NCBI RefSeq assembly: GCF_040047665.1
Contig: NZ_CP157355.1
Location: 1,674,001-1,738,000, forward strand
DNA: 64,000 bases
Reading direction: 5' to 3'
Source: Chitinibacter sp. FCG-7
GTDB lineage: Bacteria > Pseudomonadota > Gammaproteobacteria > Burkholderiales > Chitinibacteraceae
The notes beneath the pieces are model-generated. The model was given only the letters and a program-made list of their open reading frames with translations. It ran no database searches and had not been told where the DNA came from. The translations under genes were made by a program, and so were the position numbers. Positions 42,345 through 52,192 of the stretch are shown here, piece after piece; position 1 is the stretch's first letter; every line of letters begins with the position of its first letter.

Positions 42345-42824
42345 ATGTATCAACATATACTTGTTCCGCTGGATCAGGGCGATACGGCAGCGGCGGCGTT
42401 CGAGCATGCGCTGGAAATGGCCGCGCTGTGCAATGCCCGCCTGTATCTGGTGCATGTCCTCGATATTGCGCCCGCCGTGATGGCGGCCGGGGCTTTGCCG
42501 GGGCTGGATTACCCGGGCTATGGCGTGGCGCGTGAAACGCAGGCGGCAGCCAGCCGCGAGTTTCTGCAAGCCTATGCCGCGCGTGCCAAAGCCTGCGATC
42601 TGGCCTGTGAAACCCGGCTGATCGAGCAATGGGGCGGCGATCCGGCGCGCACCCTGCTCAGCGCCGCCAGCGATTGCCACGCCGACCTGATCGTGATGGG
42701 CACGCATGGCTACTCGGGCTTTATTCACCTGATTTTTGGCAGCGTCGCCGAAAGCCTGCTGCACCACACCACCATCCCGGTGTTGCTGGTGCGCAAAAAC
42801 GATGACGACGATGATGACGAGTAA
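42345..42824 (+). CDS. Universal stress protein, UspA family
   Basis: A protein of 159 residues with the Usp fold: YQHILVPLDQGDTAAAAFEHALEMA at the start and the ATP-loop GTHGYSGFIHLIFGSVAESLLHHTTIPVLLV near the C-terminus (G2xG9xGS type), so it probably binds ATP. It ends in an acidic tail of Asp and Glu. AAGGAG lies before the ATG. Confidence 0.9.
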   Translation: MYQHILVPLDQGDTAAAAFEHALEMAALCNARLYLVHVLDIAPAVMAAGALPGLDYPGYGVARETQAAASREFLQAYAARAKACDLACETRLIEQWGGDPARTLLSAASDCHADLIVMGTHGYSGFIHLIFGSVAESLLHHTTIPVLLVRKNDDDDDDE

Positions 42825-42993
42825 ATCAGCCGCATCAGCCGCTCTTGAATCGGCACTGCGCCCAGCCGACAAGAGCTACTGCCCGAATGGCTGGTCTGGC
42901 TGGCCGGCCTGATTGCTTGGGGCCTGATCTGGCCAGTGTGGCTACTGGCCGCCACAGCAGTTTTTGCCTGGTCTTGGCGTCGTCGTCACTAAA

Positions 42994-43041
42994 GGGTATA
43001 TTGCTGCAGGCTAATTATTGCAACGCGCAGCAGCGCATACC
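42994..43041. repeat. GGGTATA-family palindromic repeat, copy 8
   Basis: GGGTATATTGCTGCAGG at the left and CGCAGCAGCGCATACC at the right, 48 bp. Upstream of the second MCP gene. Confidence 0.65.
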
Positions 43042-43203
43042 GGCAATAGTATCTATCCTGTTCGGCTTGAGATGGCCGCAGGCAAGCCCACATCCACCCA
43101 CAAACAACGGTGTAGCCGAGCAAGACGGCATCTCGATTGCATATACTTTCCGTACTTGATACTCTTGATTCAATATCAAGAAAGACAACTTGCGGAGCTG
43201 TCA

Positions 43204-44841
43204 ATGCGCCTTTTTCACCGATTATCCCTGTTTACCCGCATTCTGCTCTGGCTGCTGGCGGTTCAGCTGCTGGCCATTCTGGTATTCAGTGTCAGCAGTT
43301 ACTACGGCAAAATCGCCGATGTGCGCCACAGCATGGACGCTCGGCTGGTGGCCGCGGCCAATTCGGTGCCGTATATGCTCAGCACCGACTATATCAGCCG
43401 CGCCAGCCAGGCTGGCAGCATTGACGACAAAGAATACCGCGCACTGGTGCTGCGGCTGGGCGAATACTCGCGCCGCGTGGGTCTGGCTTACTGCTATGTG
43501 CTCACCGTACGCGACGGCAAAGTGTATTACTTGGGCGATGGCGCACCCGAAGCCGAAGTGGCCGCAGGCAGCTACGCCAAATATTTCGAGCAATACAGCG
43601 ATGCCGACCCAGCGATTCTAACCGCCTGGCAAGGCAAGCAAACGCAATTTGCCGAATATCGCGATAAATACGGCGAATTCCGCTCGGTCTTTATGCCTAT
43701 AACACAAGGCAATCAGCAATACCTGATCGGTGCTGACGTCACCACTGCGCAGGTCGCGCAAGCGCAACGCGACGAGCTGACCCACATCGTCGAGCTGGCC
43801 TTGCTGTGTCTGGCGCTGGGCAGCGTGCTGGCCTGGTTTGCCGCCCGGCAAATGGCGCGCCGTCTGCAAAGCTCGGCGCAGCGGATTGCGCAGATGGCTA
43901 CCCAACGCGATTTGCGCCAGTCGCTACAGGAAGAGGGTGCAGATGAAATTGCCGCCATGATGAATCAGCTCAATCAGCTGCTGCAATTGCTGCGCGACAC
44001 GCTGGCCAAAGCGGGCCATAGCGCCACCAGCAATGTGGTTGCCGCCAGCCAGTTTCATGGCCTCACCGAAAACATGAGCCGCAATCTGCAGCACAGCACC
44101 CAGCATCTTGAAGCGCTTAATCAGGACGTACAGGCCATTAGCCGCAGTGCGCAACATTCGGCCAATCTGGCCGGCGCAACGCGCGACCGCGTAATTCAGG
44201 CCGGCACCCGCCTGCAAAGCGCGGGCACCAGCTTTGGCAATATGTATGACGCGGTAAACCACAATGCCGGCGCAACGCAGAATCTGGCGCACGAGCTGGA
44301 CCAGCTGGCGCAAGCCACCGGACAGATTACGCGCGTGCTCGATGCCATTGGCGCGATTTCGGATCAGATTAATTTGCTGGCGCTGAACGCGGCCATTGAA
44401 GCGGCGAGGGCAGGTGAAGCCGGGCGCGGCTTTGCCGTGGTGGCCGATGAAGTGCGCAAGCTGGCCGGGCAAACGCAGCTTTCCTTGCAGGATTCACGCA
44501 CGGCGATTGCCCGCGTGGTCGACGGCATCAGCGTCACCGCCCGCGATATGAGCGGCATGTCCGAGCGCGCCAGCCAGCTGGTCACCACCGCCGATCAGGC
44601 CGTGAGCCAGATTCACGAGCTGGTCACCATGATGCACCAGACCGCAGGCGAAGCAGGCGAGGCAGTGAGCGAAGCCGAGCAGATCGAACAAGCCGTGCAC
44701 CATATCGTCACCGAAGCGGCGCAAGCCAATCAGCAGCTGCACAGCACCGCGCAGCATTCGCAGCAGATTCACGCGATTGCCCGCCAGATTGGCGACGCCT
44801 CCAGCGATCTGCAGCGCCAGCTACAGCAATTCAATACCTGA
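43204..44841 (+). CDS. Methyl-accepting chemotaxis protein
   Basis: A protein of 545 residues from ATG 43204. TM1 is at about 12-33 and a 160-residue extracytoplasmic sensor follows (single Cache-like, with [18 protein letters not shown] and [19 protein letters not shown]), then TM2 at about 197-217, a HAMP region and a signalling domain. The tip block is [20 protein letters not shown]. The signalling helices are shorter and more diverged than in the MCP at 13292. The ligand is unknown. The 62 codons upstream of this ATG run through a repeat and are not part of the gene. Confidence 0.9.
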   Translation: MRLFHRLSLFTRILLWLLAVQLLAILVFSVSSYYGKIADVRHSMDARLVAAANSVPYMLSTDYISRASQAGSIDDKEYRALVLRLGEYSRRVGLAYCYVLTVRDGKVYYLGDGAPEAEVAAGSYAKYFEQYSDADPAILTAWQGKQTQFAEYRDKYGEFRSVFMPITQGNQQYLIGADVTTAQVAQAQRDELTHIVELALLCLALGSVLAWFAARQMARRLQSSAQRIAQMATQRDLRQSLQEEGADEIAAMMNQLNQLLQLLRDTLAKAGHSATSNVVAASQFHGLTENMSRNLQHSTQHLEALNQDVQAISRSAQHSANLAGATRDRVIQAGTRLQSAGTSFGNMYDAVNHNAGATQNLAHELDQLAQATGQITRVLDAIGAISDQINLLALNAAIEAARAGEAGRGFAVVADEVRKLAGQTQLSLQDSRTAIARVVDGISVTARDMSGMSERASQLVTTADQAVSQIHELVTMMHQTAGEAGEAVSEAEQIEQAVHHIVTEAAQANQQLHSTAQHSQQIHAIARQIGDASSDLQRQLQQFNT

Positions 44842-44858
44842 TCGTGCGGGCTGTGGCG

Positions 44859-45248
44859 CTAGACCATTGGCGTACACAGCTCCACCAGCGTGCCATCGGG
44901 GCAACGCAAATACGATACCGTTTGCCCCCAAGGCTTCTGGCCGGGTGCGGCCAGCTCGCTGGCACCGTACTCAAGCGCGAGCTGATGCGCCGCGTCGATG
45001 TCGGTGGTAACCAGCGCGATTTCTACGCCCAATGGCTGAGCGGACGCGTGGGCGGTGAGTACACCGCCCGCAAAATGGCTGCCAGCCAGATCCTGCTGGG
45101 CGAAAGCCAGCGTGGTCTCGCCGGTTGCCAGCTCTCCGTACTGGCCGGACTCATGCAAAAAGCGCAGGGAAAAGCCGAAAGCGCGCGAGAAAAATTCGAG
45201 TGACGCCGCAACGTCGGGCACATAAATAATCGTATAGCCAAATTTCAC
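44859..45248 (-). CDS. VOC-superfamily (glyoxalase/bleomycin-resistance-like) protein
   Basis: A protein of 129 residues with paired beta-alpha-beta-beta-beta units: KFGYTIIYVPDVAASLEFFSRAFGF in the first half and VEIALVTTDIDAAHQLALEYGA with YLRCPDGTLVELCTPM in the second. It could be a resistance protein or a small dioxygenase/isomerase relative. The metal ligands are not clear enough to name an enzyme. Confidence 0.8.
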   Translation of the reverse strand: MKFGYTIIYVPDVAASLEFFSRAFGFSLRFLHESGQYGELATGETTLAFAQQDLAGSHFAGGVLTAHASAQPLGVEIALVTTDIDAAHQLALEYGASELAAPGQKPWGQTVSYLRCPDGTLVELCTPMV

Positions 45249-45260
45249 TTTATACCTCCA

Positions 45261-45312
45261 CAGGTATTGCCCGCCAAGCTAATTCGAACAAGCTCTAGCA
45301 GGCAATACACCC
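45261..45312. repeat. GGGTATA-family palindromic repeat, copy 9
   Basis: CAGGTATTGCCCGCCAAGCT at the left and AGCAGGCAATACACCC at the right, separated by about 20 bp. Confidence 0.65.
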
Positions 45313-45313
45313 A

Positions 45314-46459
45314 TCAAGCCTTCAGCACATTCGTCAGCGCATTCATGAGCAGCGCCACATTCTCACGCCGTGCGCCGTAGCCCATCAAGCCGATCCGCCA
45401 GGCCTTACCCGCCAGCGCGCCCAGCCCGGCACCAATTTCCAGATTGTAGTCATTGAGCAGTTTGGCGCGCACGGCGGCATCATCGACGCCGGCGGGGATA
45501 TGTACCGCATTCAGCTGCGGCAAGCGATATTCGGCATCCACAACAAATTGAATGCCGAGCTTTTCCAGCCCATCACGCAATAATTCATGCATTGCGGCGT
45601 GGCGCGCCCAGGCGTTTTCCAGGCCTTCGTTCGCCAATAGGCGTAATGATTCATGCAGCGCATACAGCGCATTCACTGGCGCAGTGTGGTGATAGCTGCG
45701 TTTCGCCCCTGTCGCATTCCCCCAGTAACCCATCACCAAGGTTTGATCGAGAAACCAACTTTGAATTGGTGTTTTGCGCGCTTTGAGTTTTTCCACTGCC
45801 GCCGGTGAAAACGACAGCGGCGACAAACCCGGTACGCAGGATAGACATTTCTGGCTGCCCGAATAAATCGCATCAATGCCCCATTCATCGACGCGCAGCT
45901 CAATGCCACCGAGCGAGGTGACTGCATCAACAATGGTCAAGCAGCCTGACTTTTTGGCCTGCGCACACAAAGCCTGCGCATCCGAGCGCGCGCCGGTGGA
46001 GGTTTCGGCGTGGACAAAAGCGAGAAACTTCGCGTCTGGATTGGCTTTGAGCGCTGCTTCAACGGCAGCTACGTCAACCGGCTTGCCCCATTCATTGTCA
46101 ACCAGCACGGCCACTGCGCCGATGCGCTCAACGTTTTGTCGCATCCGTTCGCCAAATACGCCATTACGGCAGACGATGACTTTCTCGCCGGGCTCGACCA
46201 GATTCACAAAACACGCCTCCATCCCCGCTGAGCCGGGCGCAGACACTGCTAAGGTCATTTCATTGGTAGTCTGAAATGCATATTGCAATAGCGTTTTGAC
46301 TTCATCCATCATGCCAACAAACAGCGGATCGAGATGGCCGAGCGTTGGCTTGGCGCCGGCGGCCAGTACCGATGGATACACATCGGATGGCCCCGGCCCC
46401 ATCAAGGTGCGGCGTGGCGGATAGAAGGGGGCGATGCGAGGGGCGGCGATGGCTGGCAT
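45314..46459 (-). CDS. Class V PLP aminotransferase (alanine/serine-glyoxylate type)
   Basis: A protein of 381 residues. The start LMGPGPSDVYPSVLAAGAKPTLGHLDP and the PLP-lysine motif SGSQKCLSCVPGLSP are typical of the AGT/SGAT group, which transfers amino groups to glyoxylate or pyruvate. Other blocks, VHAETSTGARSDAQAL and VDAVTSLGGIELRVDEWGID, hold the PLP-contacting Asp. The physiological donor (alanine or serine) is not decidable. AGGAG lies upstream of ATG 46459. Confidence 0.9.
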   Translation of the reverse strand: MPAIAAPRIAPFYPPRRTLMGPGPSDVYPSVLAAGAKPTLGHLDPLFVGMMDEVKTLLQYAFQTTNEMTLAVSAPGSAGMEACFVNLVEPGEKVIVCRNGVFGERMRQNVERIGAVAVLVDNEWGKPVDVAAVEAALKANPDAKFLAFVHAETSTGARSDAQALCAQAKKSGCLTIVDAVTSLGGIELRVDEWGIDAIYSGSQKCLSCVPGLSPLSFSPAAVEKLKARKTPIQSWFLDQTLVMGYWGNATGAKRSYHHTAPVNALYALHESLRLLANEGLENAWARHAAMHELLRDGLEKLGIQFVVDAEYRLPQLNAVHIPAGVDDAAVRAKLLNDYNLEIGAGLGALAGKAWRIGLMGYGARRENVALLMNALTNVLKA

Positions 46460-46620
46460 GATGCTCTCCTAGGTCGGGTGTGGCTTTATTATGGCTGTGC
46501 CTACGGCACTGGTCACGATTTTGCTGCGCTTGCACATCGAATCGGCGACATTTTGATTCAGCGGTCGATTGCCGCTGGTGACAAAGCTGATTAAGCTCGC
46601 AGCTCGATGAAGGGACTGAG

Positions 46621-47663
46621 ATGAATAAAACAGGCTGGGTTTGGCAGCTGGCACAGTTGGCGATGGTGCTGCTTTTGACGGCGACACCGGTCTGGGCGGC
46701 GATGGGCGTGGTGCAACTGCCGGCGCAGCGTGGTGCGCCCGAGGTCACGGTGTTTTATCCGGCGGCGGGGCAAAATCAAACGCTGGAGCGCGCCGGTTTG
46801 CGCGTAGCAGCCTTGCCCGATGCGCCCGCATTGGCCGGTAATGGGCGCTTGATTGTGTTCTCGCACGGCTCGGGCAGTACGCCGTGGGCGTATGCCGATC
46901 TGGCGCAGCAGTTGGTGGCGGCGGGCTTTGTGGTGGTGGCACCCACGCACCCGTACGACCATCGCGGCAATAACGATCAGGCAGGCCCCGAGAGCTGGAA
47001 AACCCGCCCCGCAGAAGTGAGCCAAGCGATTGATGTGCTGGCGCGCACGCCCCGCTTTGCCAAGCAATTGCGGCTGGATCGGGTTGGGATGTATGGATTG
47101 TCGGTACCGGTGGCCACACCGCATTGACCTTGGCCGGTGGGCGCTGGTCGCCATCACGCTTGGTGGCGCATTGCCGTCAGCATATCGAGATTGATTTTAA
47201 TGCTTGCGCAGGTTTGGTATTTGCCAAAACCGGTAGCTGGCTAGATCAAGTGAAAATCATCATCGTGCATGGGGTATTGCGCTGGCGCTTTAATGACCCG
47301 CAACACTACAGGCATCACGATCCACGGATTCGGGCGATTGTGGCCGGTATGCCATATGCCGCCGATTTTGATTTAAGCAGTTTGCAAACGCCACGCGTGC
47401 CGCTGGCCTTGATTACTGCGCGGCGCGATGTGTGGCTGCATCCGCAGTTTCATAGTGATCCGCTACTGAAGGTGTGCCGCAGCTGTGTGCGGTTGCATGA
47501 TTTTCAGCATGGCGGGCATGGCGCGATGCTCTCACCGACGCGCTCGTATCGCGCGGGCTTATTGGCAGATTTGTTGGGTGATCCACCGCAATTTGACCGC
47601 CGTGAAACGGCCTTGGCGCATCAAAAAGTGGTGCAGTACTTCCAGCAGCAATTGCTGCCTTGA
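46621..47663 (+). pseudogene. Alpha/beta hydrolase (dienelactone-hydrolase-like), frameshifted at the nucleophile
   Basis: The 5' part (46621-47127) encodes a signal peptide (to VWAA), VFSHGSGSTPWAYADLAQ and YDHRGNND. The frame is lost at MYGLS, where the nucleophile motif GxSxGG should stand. The remaining domain continues in another frame as GGHTALTLAGGRW, then HDFQHGGHGAMLSP, and ends at 47663. Removing the two bases GT from TCGGTACCGGTGGC would restore GLSTGGHTAL. It is a broken gene or a sequencing error. A related intact hydrolase is at 60666. Confidence 0.8.
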
Positions 47664-47664
47664 T

Positions 47665-47713
47665 GGGTATATCGCTGTAGCTATTTATCAAAATGGCCTG
47701 TAGCGATATACCC
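47665..47713. repeat. GGGTATA-family palindromic repeat, copy 10
   Basis: GGGTATATCGCT (47665-47676) and AGCGATATACCC (47702-47713) pair perfectly (12 bp). One of the clearest copies. Confidence 0.8.
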
Positions 47714-47769
47714 GTCCCGGGCGTCTATTGACGCTGGGTTTACGGTCGTAAACCAAACGTCAAGCAAGC

Positions 47770-47964
47770 CTAATCAAACCAGCTTTTCTTTTTGTAGTAC
47801 GGTTTTTTGCCGTACTGCTTTTTGTGGCCAAATGGAGAATGCCCATCGTGATATTGCTGGCCATAGCCACCAAAGTGAGAACCCGAATGGCCACCTTTTT
47901 TCTTCATCACCCATTTGAGCAATAGCTCAAGCGCGCTGTAGAACAGCTTGGATTTGATGCTCAT
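47770..47964 (-). CDS. Small basic Gly/His/Tyr/Lys-rich protein
   Basis: A protein of 64 residues. A short amphipathic or hydrophobic start (FYSALELLLKWVM) is followed by a low-complexity tail rich in Gly, His, Tyr and Lys (GHSGSHFGGYGQQYHDGHS). It lies 11 bp after the Spo0M-like gene on the same strand, so the two are surely one operon. The His-rich tail might bind metal. I do not recognise a family. Confidence 0.6.
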   Translation of the reverse strand: MSIKSKLFYSALELLLKWVMKKKGGHSGSHFGGYGQQYHDGHSPFGHKKQYGKKPYYKKKSWFD

Positions 47965-47975
47965 GCGATTGATCC

Positions 47976-48743
47976 TTAGCCGATGATATTACGCAATTGG
48001 CTTTCCCAATCGACGCGTTGCCAGTCATGGCCCATAAACAGCGCGCGATAGCTGTCGCCACTAAAGCGGCGATCGACCTCAACCAAGACATGCACGCCTT
48101 CGGTGCGGGCGATGCAAGTGATTTCAACTTCTTGCACACGGCCAAAGCCGCCTTGGCTTGGGCGGAATTCAAATTCCTGATAGCAGCCAATCGAGCTGTA
48201 AATATCATTGGCCCGCACGGTGCCAACCTCAACGTCGGTGCTGACATGCGCATAGCCCAGATTACCCATCGCGGCGATCAGGCGTTGCATGGCCGGTAGC
48301 GGATGCACATCGAGAAAATCGCGATCTTTCGCATCCAGCGCCGACTCAATCGCTAGGTCGGTATGTACCCACACTGCAGCACGGACTTGGGGTTGGTAAG
48401 GATACCCCGGGGTAGATAGCGCGATGCCATTGTTGACTGGGGTTTCAAGCGGCAGTGTTAGTGAGAACGGCAGACGCTGTTCTTGGCCTGCTTTGGCCAC
48501 CAAGCGGTTTGACGCGCGAAATTTACCAATCGGCTGCGCAACGCGGACTTCACTATCGCCTGCTTCCTGTTCGGCCTCGGCCATCAAGACCAGATCAACG
48601 TATTCGATATCCTGATCAACGCTGCCGCCTTTGATCAGCACGTGGCCACTGAGCGTGCCGCCGGGAAACACACTGGCATTATCCAAAACGGTATCGACCG
48701 TCGCGCCACCCACACCGACCGAAGCTAACAATTTTTTAAACAT
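47976..48743 (-). CDS. Spo0M / SpoOM-like arrestin-fold protein
   Basis: A protein of 255 residues. The N-terminal MFKKLLASVGVGGATVDTVL and PGGTLSGHVLIKGG, with RLPFSLTLPLETPV, match the sporulation-control protein Spo0M, which in non-sporulating bacteria is widespread and of unclear role. The arrestin-like beta-sandwich fold is known from Bacillus Spo0M. ATG 48743 was chosen; ten extra codons upstream are not family-like. The small basic protein is encoded right behind it. Confidence 0.88.
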   Translation of the reverse strand: MFKKLLASVGVGGATVDTVLDNASVFPGGTLSGHVLIKGGSVDQDIEYVDLVLMAEAEQEAGDSEVRVAQPIGKFRASNRLVAKAGQEQRLPFSLTLPLETPVNNGIALSTPGYPYQPQVRAAVWVHTDLAIESALDAKDRDFLDVHPLPAMQRLIAAMGNLGYAHVSTDVEVGTVRANDIYSSIGCYQEFEFRPSQGGFGRVQEVEITCIARTEGVHVLVEVDRRFSGDSYRALFMGHDWQRVDWESQLRNIIG

Positions 48744-48944
48744 CTTGCTTAACTCATCACAGAAACAGGCCAAATGGCCGCAGAGCTTAAGATGGGGTTG
48801 CTCAGGAAAGGTTCAATGGCCAAGCGGCTAAGCGCCCCAAATGGCGGCGTTCGCCTCCGGCGCTGTGCGTGATTTGTGCGAAACAAGCGTTGACGGCCTT
48901 GGTACAATAGCGACTGTTTAATTGCCGCCGCCAGAGTCTGCCCG

Positions 48945-49184
48945 ATGTCGACCCGTCCAGAACCCAACCTTGCTACCGATTTATCGGGGCTCAATTGCCC
49001 CTTGCCGATTTTGCGCACCAAAAAAGCACTCGCCGCGCTGGAAAGCGGGCAATTGCTGCAAGTGACGTGCACCGATCCGGCCACGCCGACTGATTTTGCG
49101 GCATTTTGTAAACAAACGGGCAACGAGCTGGTCGAACACTGGCAAGCCGACGCTAAATTTCTCTTTCTAATTCGGAAACGCTGA
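48945..49184 (+). CDS. TusA-family sulfurtransferase
   Basis: A protein of 79 residues with the TusA fold and the active-site Cys in [17 protein letters not shown] (Cys18). It moves persulfide sulfur to acceptors such as tRNA-thiolation or cofactor enzymes. It ends 1 bp before pyrC, so the two are co-transcribed, although they have no evident functional link. Confidence 0.9.
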   Translation: MSTRPEPNLATDLSGLNCPLPILRTKKALAALESGQLLQVTCTDPATPTDFAAFCKQTGNELVEHWQADAKFLFLIRKR

Positions 49185-49185
49185 C

Positions 49186-50235
49186 ATGACCCAAACGATT
49201 ACCATCGCTCGCCCTGATGATTGGCATTTACACCTGCGTGATGGCGCGGGTCTGGCCAGCGTATTGCCGCACACCGCGCGTGAATTTGGCCGCGCGATTG
49301 TGATGCCCAATTTAAAGCCGCCGGTCACCAATGCCAAACTGGCGGGCGAATATCGCGAGCGCATTTTGGCCGCGCTGCCAGCTGGGGTTTCGTTCCAGCC
49401 CTTGATGACGCTGTATCTCACCGACAATACCACCCCAGAGGATATTGTTGCCGCGAAAAACAGCGGTTTTGTCCACGGTGTGAAATTGTATCCAGCGGGT
49501 GCGACCACCAATTCGGATGCCGGCTGTACCGATGTGAATAAAGTGCTGCCGACGATCGCTAAAATGGCCGAAGTTGGCCTGCCATTTTTGGTACACGGCG
49601 AAGTGGTTGATGGCGAAATTGATATTTTTGATCGTGAAGCGGTGTTTATCGACCGGATTATGAAGCCATTATTGGTGAAATTCCCCGATCTTCGCGTGGT
49701 TTTCGAGCATATCACCACCAAAGATGCGGCTGAGTTTGTCGCCAGCGCAGGCCCGAATGTGGCCGCGACAGTGACGGCTCACCACTTACTAATGAACCGC
49801 AACGCCATGTTGGTCGGCGGCATTCGCCCACATCTGTACTGCCTGCCAATTCTGAAACGCGAAGTGCATCGCCAAGCCTTGGTGCGTGCAGTCACATCGA
49901 GCGACGTGGCCATTCGCAGCAAGTTTTTCCTCGGCACCGACAGCGCACCGCACGCCAAAGGCGCGAAAGAATCATCGTGCGGCTGTGCGGGGATGTACAC
50001 CGCCCACGCCGCACTGCCGCTGTATGCCGAAGTGTTTGAAGCGGCCAACGCGCTCGACAAATTCGAAGCCTTCGCCAGCATCAACGGTCCGACTTTCTAC
50101 GGCCTGCCCGTGAGCGAAGAAAAAGTGACCTTGGTGAAAGAGAGCTGGACAGTACCGGCCGAATACCAGTTTGGCGATAGCGTGGTGGTGCCGCTGCGCG
50201 CAGGCGAAACCGTCGCGTGGAAATTGCAGGATTAA
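49186..50235 (+). CDS. pyrC: Dihydroorotase
   Basis: A protein of 349 residues, E. coli-type PyrC length. It converts carbamoyl-aspartate to dihydroorotate in pyrimidine synthesis. Metal ligands: HLHLRDG (His14, His16), the carboxylated Lys region ([14 protein letters not shown]), LVHGE, VFEHIT and the catalytic Asp in [15 protein letters not shown]. Complete and standard. Confidence 0.96.
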   Translation: MTQTITIARPDDWHLHLRDGAGLASVLPHTAREFGRAIVMPNLKPPVTNAKLAGEYRERILAALPAGVSFQPLMTLYLTDNTTPEDIVAAKNSGFVHGVKLYPAGATTNSDAGCTDVNKVLPTIAKMAEVGLPFLVHGEVVDGEIDIFDREAVFIDRIMKPLLVKFPDLRVVFEHITTKDAAEFVASAGPNVAATVTAHHLLMNRNAMLVGGIRPHLYCLPILKREVHRQALVRAVTSSDVAIRSKFFLGTDSAPHAKGAKESSCGCAGMYTAHAALPLYAEVFEAANALDKFEAFASINGPTFYGLPVSEEKVTLVKESWTVPAEYQFGDSVVVPLRAGETVAWKLQD

Positions 50236-50418
50236 GCGGGCAGGGCAATACGACGGTGTTGAGGGTTGGCTTGTGGCTGTTATTGCCTCTCCCCGATGTA
50301 CTTGATGTGAGAAAAAGCTAGCGCAGCAATGAATCAAGCAGCTCAACACCTATCGAGCAGCCCGCTAGGAAATGGTGATGTTCTCAATACGTGTTGATCC
50401 GAGCTGCGCTGCTGGATC

Positions 50419-50590
50419 TGGGGCTTATAAGCCCCTGTCGCCCATCGCCGAGGGAGTGGAGCGAGACAAATGGCTTTATCGTTTGGCTCGCGACCGACCG
50501 AGGGTAGCCCGGAGGGCCGCAGGCGGGGGTCGCCTTCTCTTGCTTACTTCTCTTGGCGAAGCAAGAGAAGTAAGTCCCCGTCGCGGATTG
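50419..50590 (+). repeat. Long dispersed repeat, copy A
   Basis: Begins with the hairpin GGGGCTTATAAGCCCC (50419-50434). It then carries a stretch of about 95 bp (GGAGTGGAGCGAGACAAATG, then GGCTTTATCGTTTGGCTCGC and so on) almost identical to the reverse complement of 56864-56975. It ends in a hairpin CTTACTTCTCTTG/CAAGAGAAGTAAG. Confidence 0.8.
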
Positions 50591-50660
50591 CGACTGTAAA
50601 ACATCGCGTCGAAGGCGCTAAAAACGATCAACACAAATTGAGAACATTGCCGGAAAAATC

Positions 50661-50712
50661 AGGGTATTACCCTGCAGAAAAACCCCAGATTAGCCTTCAA
50701 GCCAATACCCCC
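50661..50712. repeat. GGGTATA-family palindromic repeat, copy 11
   Basis: AGGGTATTACCCTGCAG at the left and CAAGCCAATACCCCCT at the right, with a GATTAGCCTT right inner part similar to the other copies. Confidence 0.6.
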
Positions 50713-50723
50713 TAGGATAAATC

Positions 50724-51221
50724 ATGATTATTCATCGCACGACCAGCAGCCCCGGCTGGTGGCTTTCTGGCGCAGTTCTGCTGGCGCTGGCCTGGTGGGG
50801 CAAACCACTGGTGCTGTCCGACCAGTTTGAAAACCATTTTTATGGCCTGTTCTACTACTCGATCCTGGCTGGCATGGCGCTATTCTGGGCTTTGCCAAGT
50901 GAGCAGCGCTTTGCCAATGGGATATTCGAGCGCCGAACCATGCTATTGGGCCTGATCACGCTGCGCACACTGAGCGCGCCAGCCAGCGCATTTAGCGAAA
51001 TCCGCCTTGAGCAAGACCCGAATCTGTTTCGCAAAGACACCATCTGGCTGATGGTCTGCAGCCAAAAAGCCGACGATGAGCAGAGCGGGCAAGTCGAGCG
51101 CTTTGCCTTTGCCAACTGGCCCGCCACCGCCCGCAATCTGGCCACCGCCCAGGCCACCGCCGCCGCACTATCCCAAGCCAGCGGCCTGCCGGTGATCACC
51201 GCCGAAACCCGCGCCGAATAA
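50724..51221 (+). CDS. Membrane-anchored hypothetical protein
   Basis: A protein of 165 residues. Two hydrophobic helices (about 12-28 and 42-58) are followed by a soluble C-terminal part of about 100 residues rich in Ala and Thr, ending near LPVITAETRAE. The soluble part is predicted helix-strand mixed, with no catalytic pattern. I do not recognise a family. AGGATAAATC lies upstream of the ATG. Confidence 0.6.
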   Translation: MIIHRTTSSPGWWLSGAVLLALAWWGKPLVLSDQFENHFYGLFYYSILAGMALFWALPSEQRFANGIFERRTMLLGLITLRTLSAPASAFSEIRLEQDPNLFRKDTIWLMVCSQKADDEQSGQVERFAFANWPATARNLATAQATAAALSQASGLPVITAETRAE

Positions 51222-51318
51222 ATCACAGCTCCCCAAGCAGGCCACTCGACAAATACCAATCAGTAGCACAATATACCAATGGGTAACTATTCGCACTGCA
51301 AGGTATCGGGAGGTCTGT

Positions 51319-52071
51319 ATGGCTCACACAGCTTGGATTACTGGCGCCAGTGGCGCTATGGGTAGCGCGCTGGCGCGGCGGCTTAGCCAGCAGGGCTGGC
51401 GGCTGGTGCTCACGGCGCGCGAAGAGGGCGCACTGCTGGCATTGGCCGATCAGCTACCCCAGCCCGCGCTGGTACTGCCTGCCGATCTCACGCTGGCAGG
51501 CGCTGCTGAGCAAACCATCCAGACCGCCATCCAGCTCGGGTTTATTCCAGATCGGCTGGCGCATTGCGTCGGCAGCACGCTGATCAAGCCGCTGCATTTA
51601 AGTAGCGCCAATGACGCACAGCAGGTGTTTGCCGCCAACTATTTCAGCGCCTTTTATACGCTAAAAGCCTTTATTGCCTTGCAACTGCGGCAAAAAAACC
51701 CCGCCAGTGCAGTATTGGTCGGCTCGCTGGTCGCCAGCGCCGGATTTCCCAACCACGAGATCATCGCCAGCGCCAAAGCCGCCGTCGCCAGCTTGGCGCA
51801 AACCAGCGCCGCCACCTATGCCGAGCGCGGCATACGGGTGAATGCGATCATGCCGGGGCTAACCCGTTCGGTACTGAGCGCACGCATGACTGGCACCGAC
51901 GAAGCCTGCGAGCGCAACGCCAAGATGAATCCGATGGGGCTGATCGGCAGCGGCGACGACAGCGCAGCGCTGATCGCCTTTTTGCTCAGCGACGACGCCC
52001 GCTGGATCACCGGCCAGCAAATCGGCGTCGACGGCGGCCATGCGGTCTTGCATCCTTTGCCGAAGATCTAG
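51319..52071 (+). CDS. SDR-family protein lacking the catalytic Tyr, next to a photolyase
   Basis: A protein of 250 residues. The cofactor motif TGASGAMG (8-15) and the C-terminal DGGHAVL segment are normal. Where classical SDRs have YxxxK the sequence is HEIIASAKAAV, so Lys is kept but Tyr is replaced by Ile. It may thus be a non-catalytic or altered enzyme. It lies 278 bp before the photolyase/cryptochrome gene on the same strand, and similar atypical SDRs are often found beside such genes. A functional tie is inferred. Confidence 0.75.
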   Translation: MAHTAWITGASGAMGSALARRLSQQGWRLVLTAREEGALLALADQLPQPALVLPADLTLAGAAEQTIQTAIQLGFIPDRLAHCVGSTLIKPLHLSSANDAQQVFAANYFSAFYTLKAFIALQLRQKNPASAVLVGSLVASAGFPNHEIIASAKAAVASLAQTSAATYAERGIRVNAIMPGLTRSVLSARMTGTDEACERNAKMNPMGLIGSGDDSAALIAFLLSDDARWITGQQIGVDGGHAVLHPLPKI

Positions 52072-52119
52072 GGTATTGGCTGATAGCCAAATAATATCAA
52101 TGCATACAAAGCAATACCC
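52071..52119. repeat. GGGTATA-family palindromic repeat, copy 12
   Basis: AGGGTATTGGCTGATAGCC at the left and AAAGCAATACCC at the right. Directly after the SDR stop codon. Confidence 0.65.
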
Positions 52120-52192
52120 ACATCAACCTCGCAATATGTGATGGGGTGTTGATGTGGCCGACCATGGTGATTTAACGATGAAAAGCGGTATT

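Larger units (their letters stand above)
50236..50723. other. Intergenic region with repeats downstream of pyrC
   Basis: No gene of its own. It holds the long dispersed repeat (50419-50590), a GGGTATA-family repeat (50661-50712) and near 50244-50285 a GGCAATA...TATTGCC hairpin that may end the pyrC transcript. Short ORFs across the repeat (for example 50470-50715) look like its translation in another frame, not a gene. Confidence 0.5.

Noticed and set aside
42840..42992. Small membrane protein of about 45 residues (hydrophobic, Trp-rich, ending in RRRH) after uspA
   Set aside because: The frame looks like a real membrane helix (WLAGLIAWGLIWPVWLLA) but has no usable start codon in frame after the preceding stop. 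It may be a decayed gene or have lost its start by frameshift; support was too weak to list.
51273..51305. A further GGGTATA-family copy before the SDR gene
   Set aside because: ATACC...GGTAT arms are present, but the length, the outer ends and the inner words do not match the family well enough.
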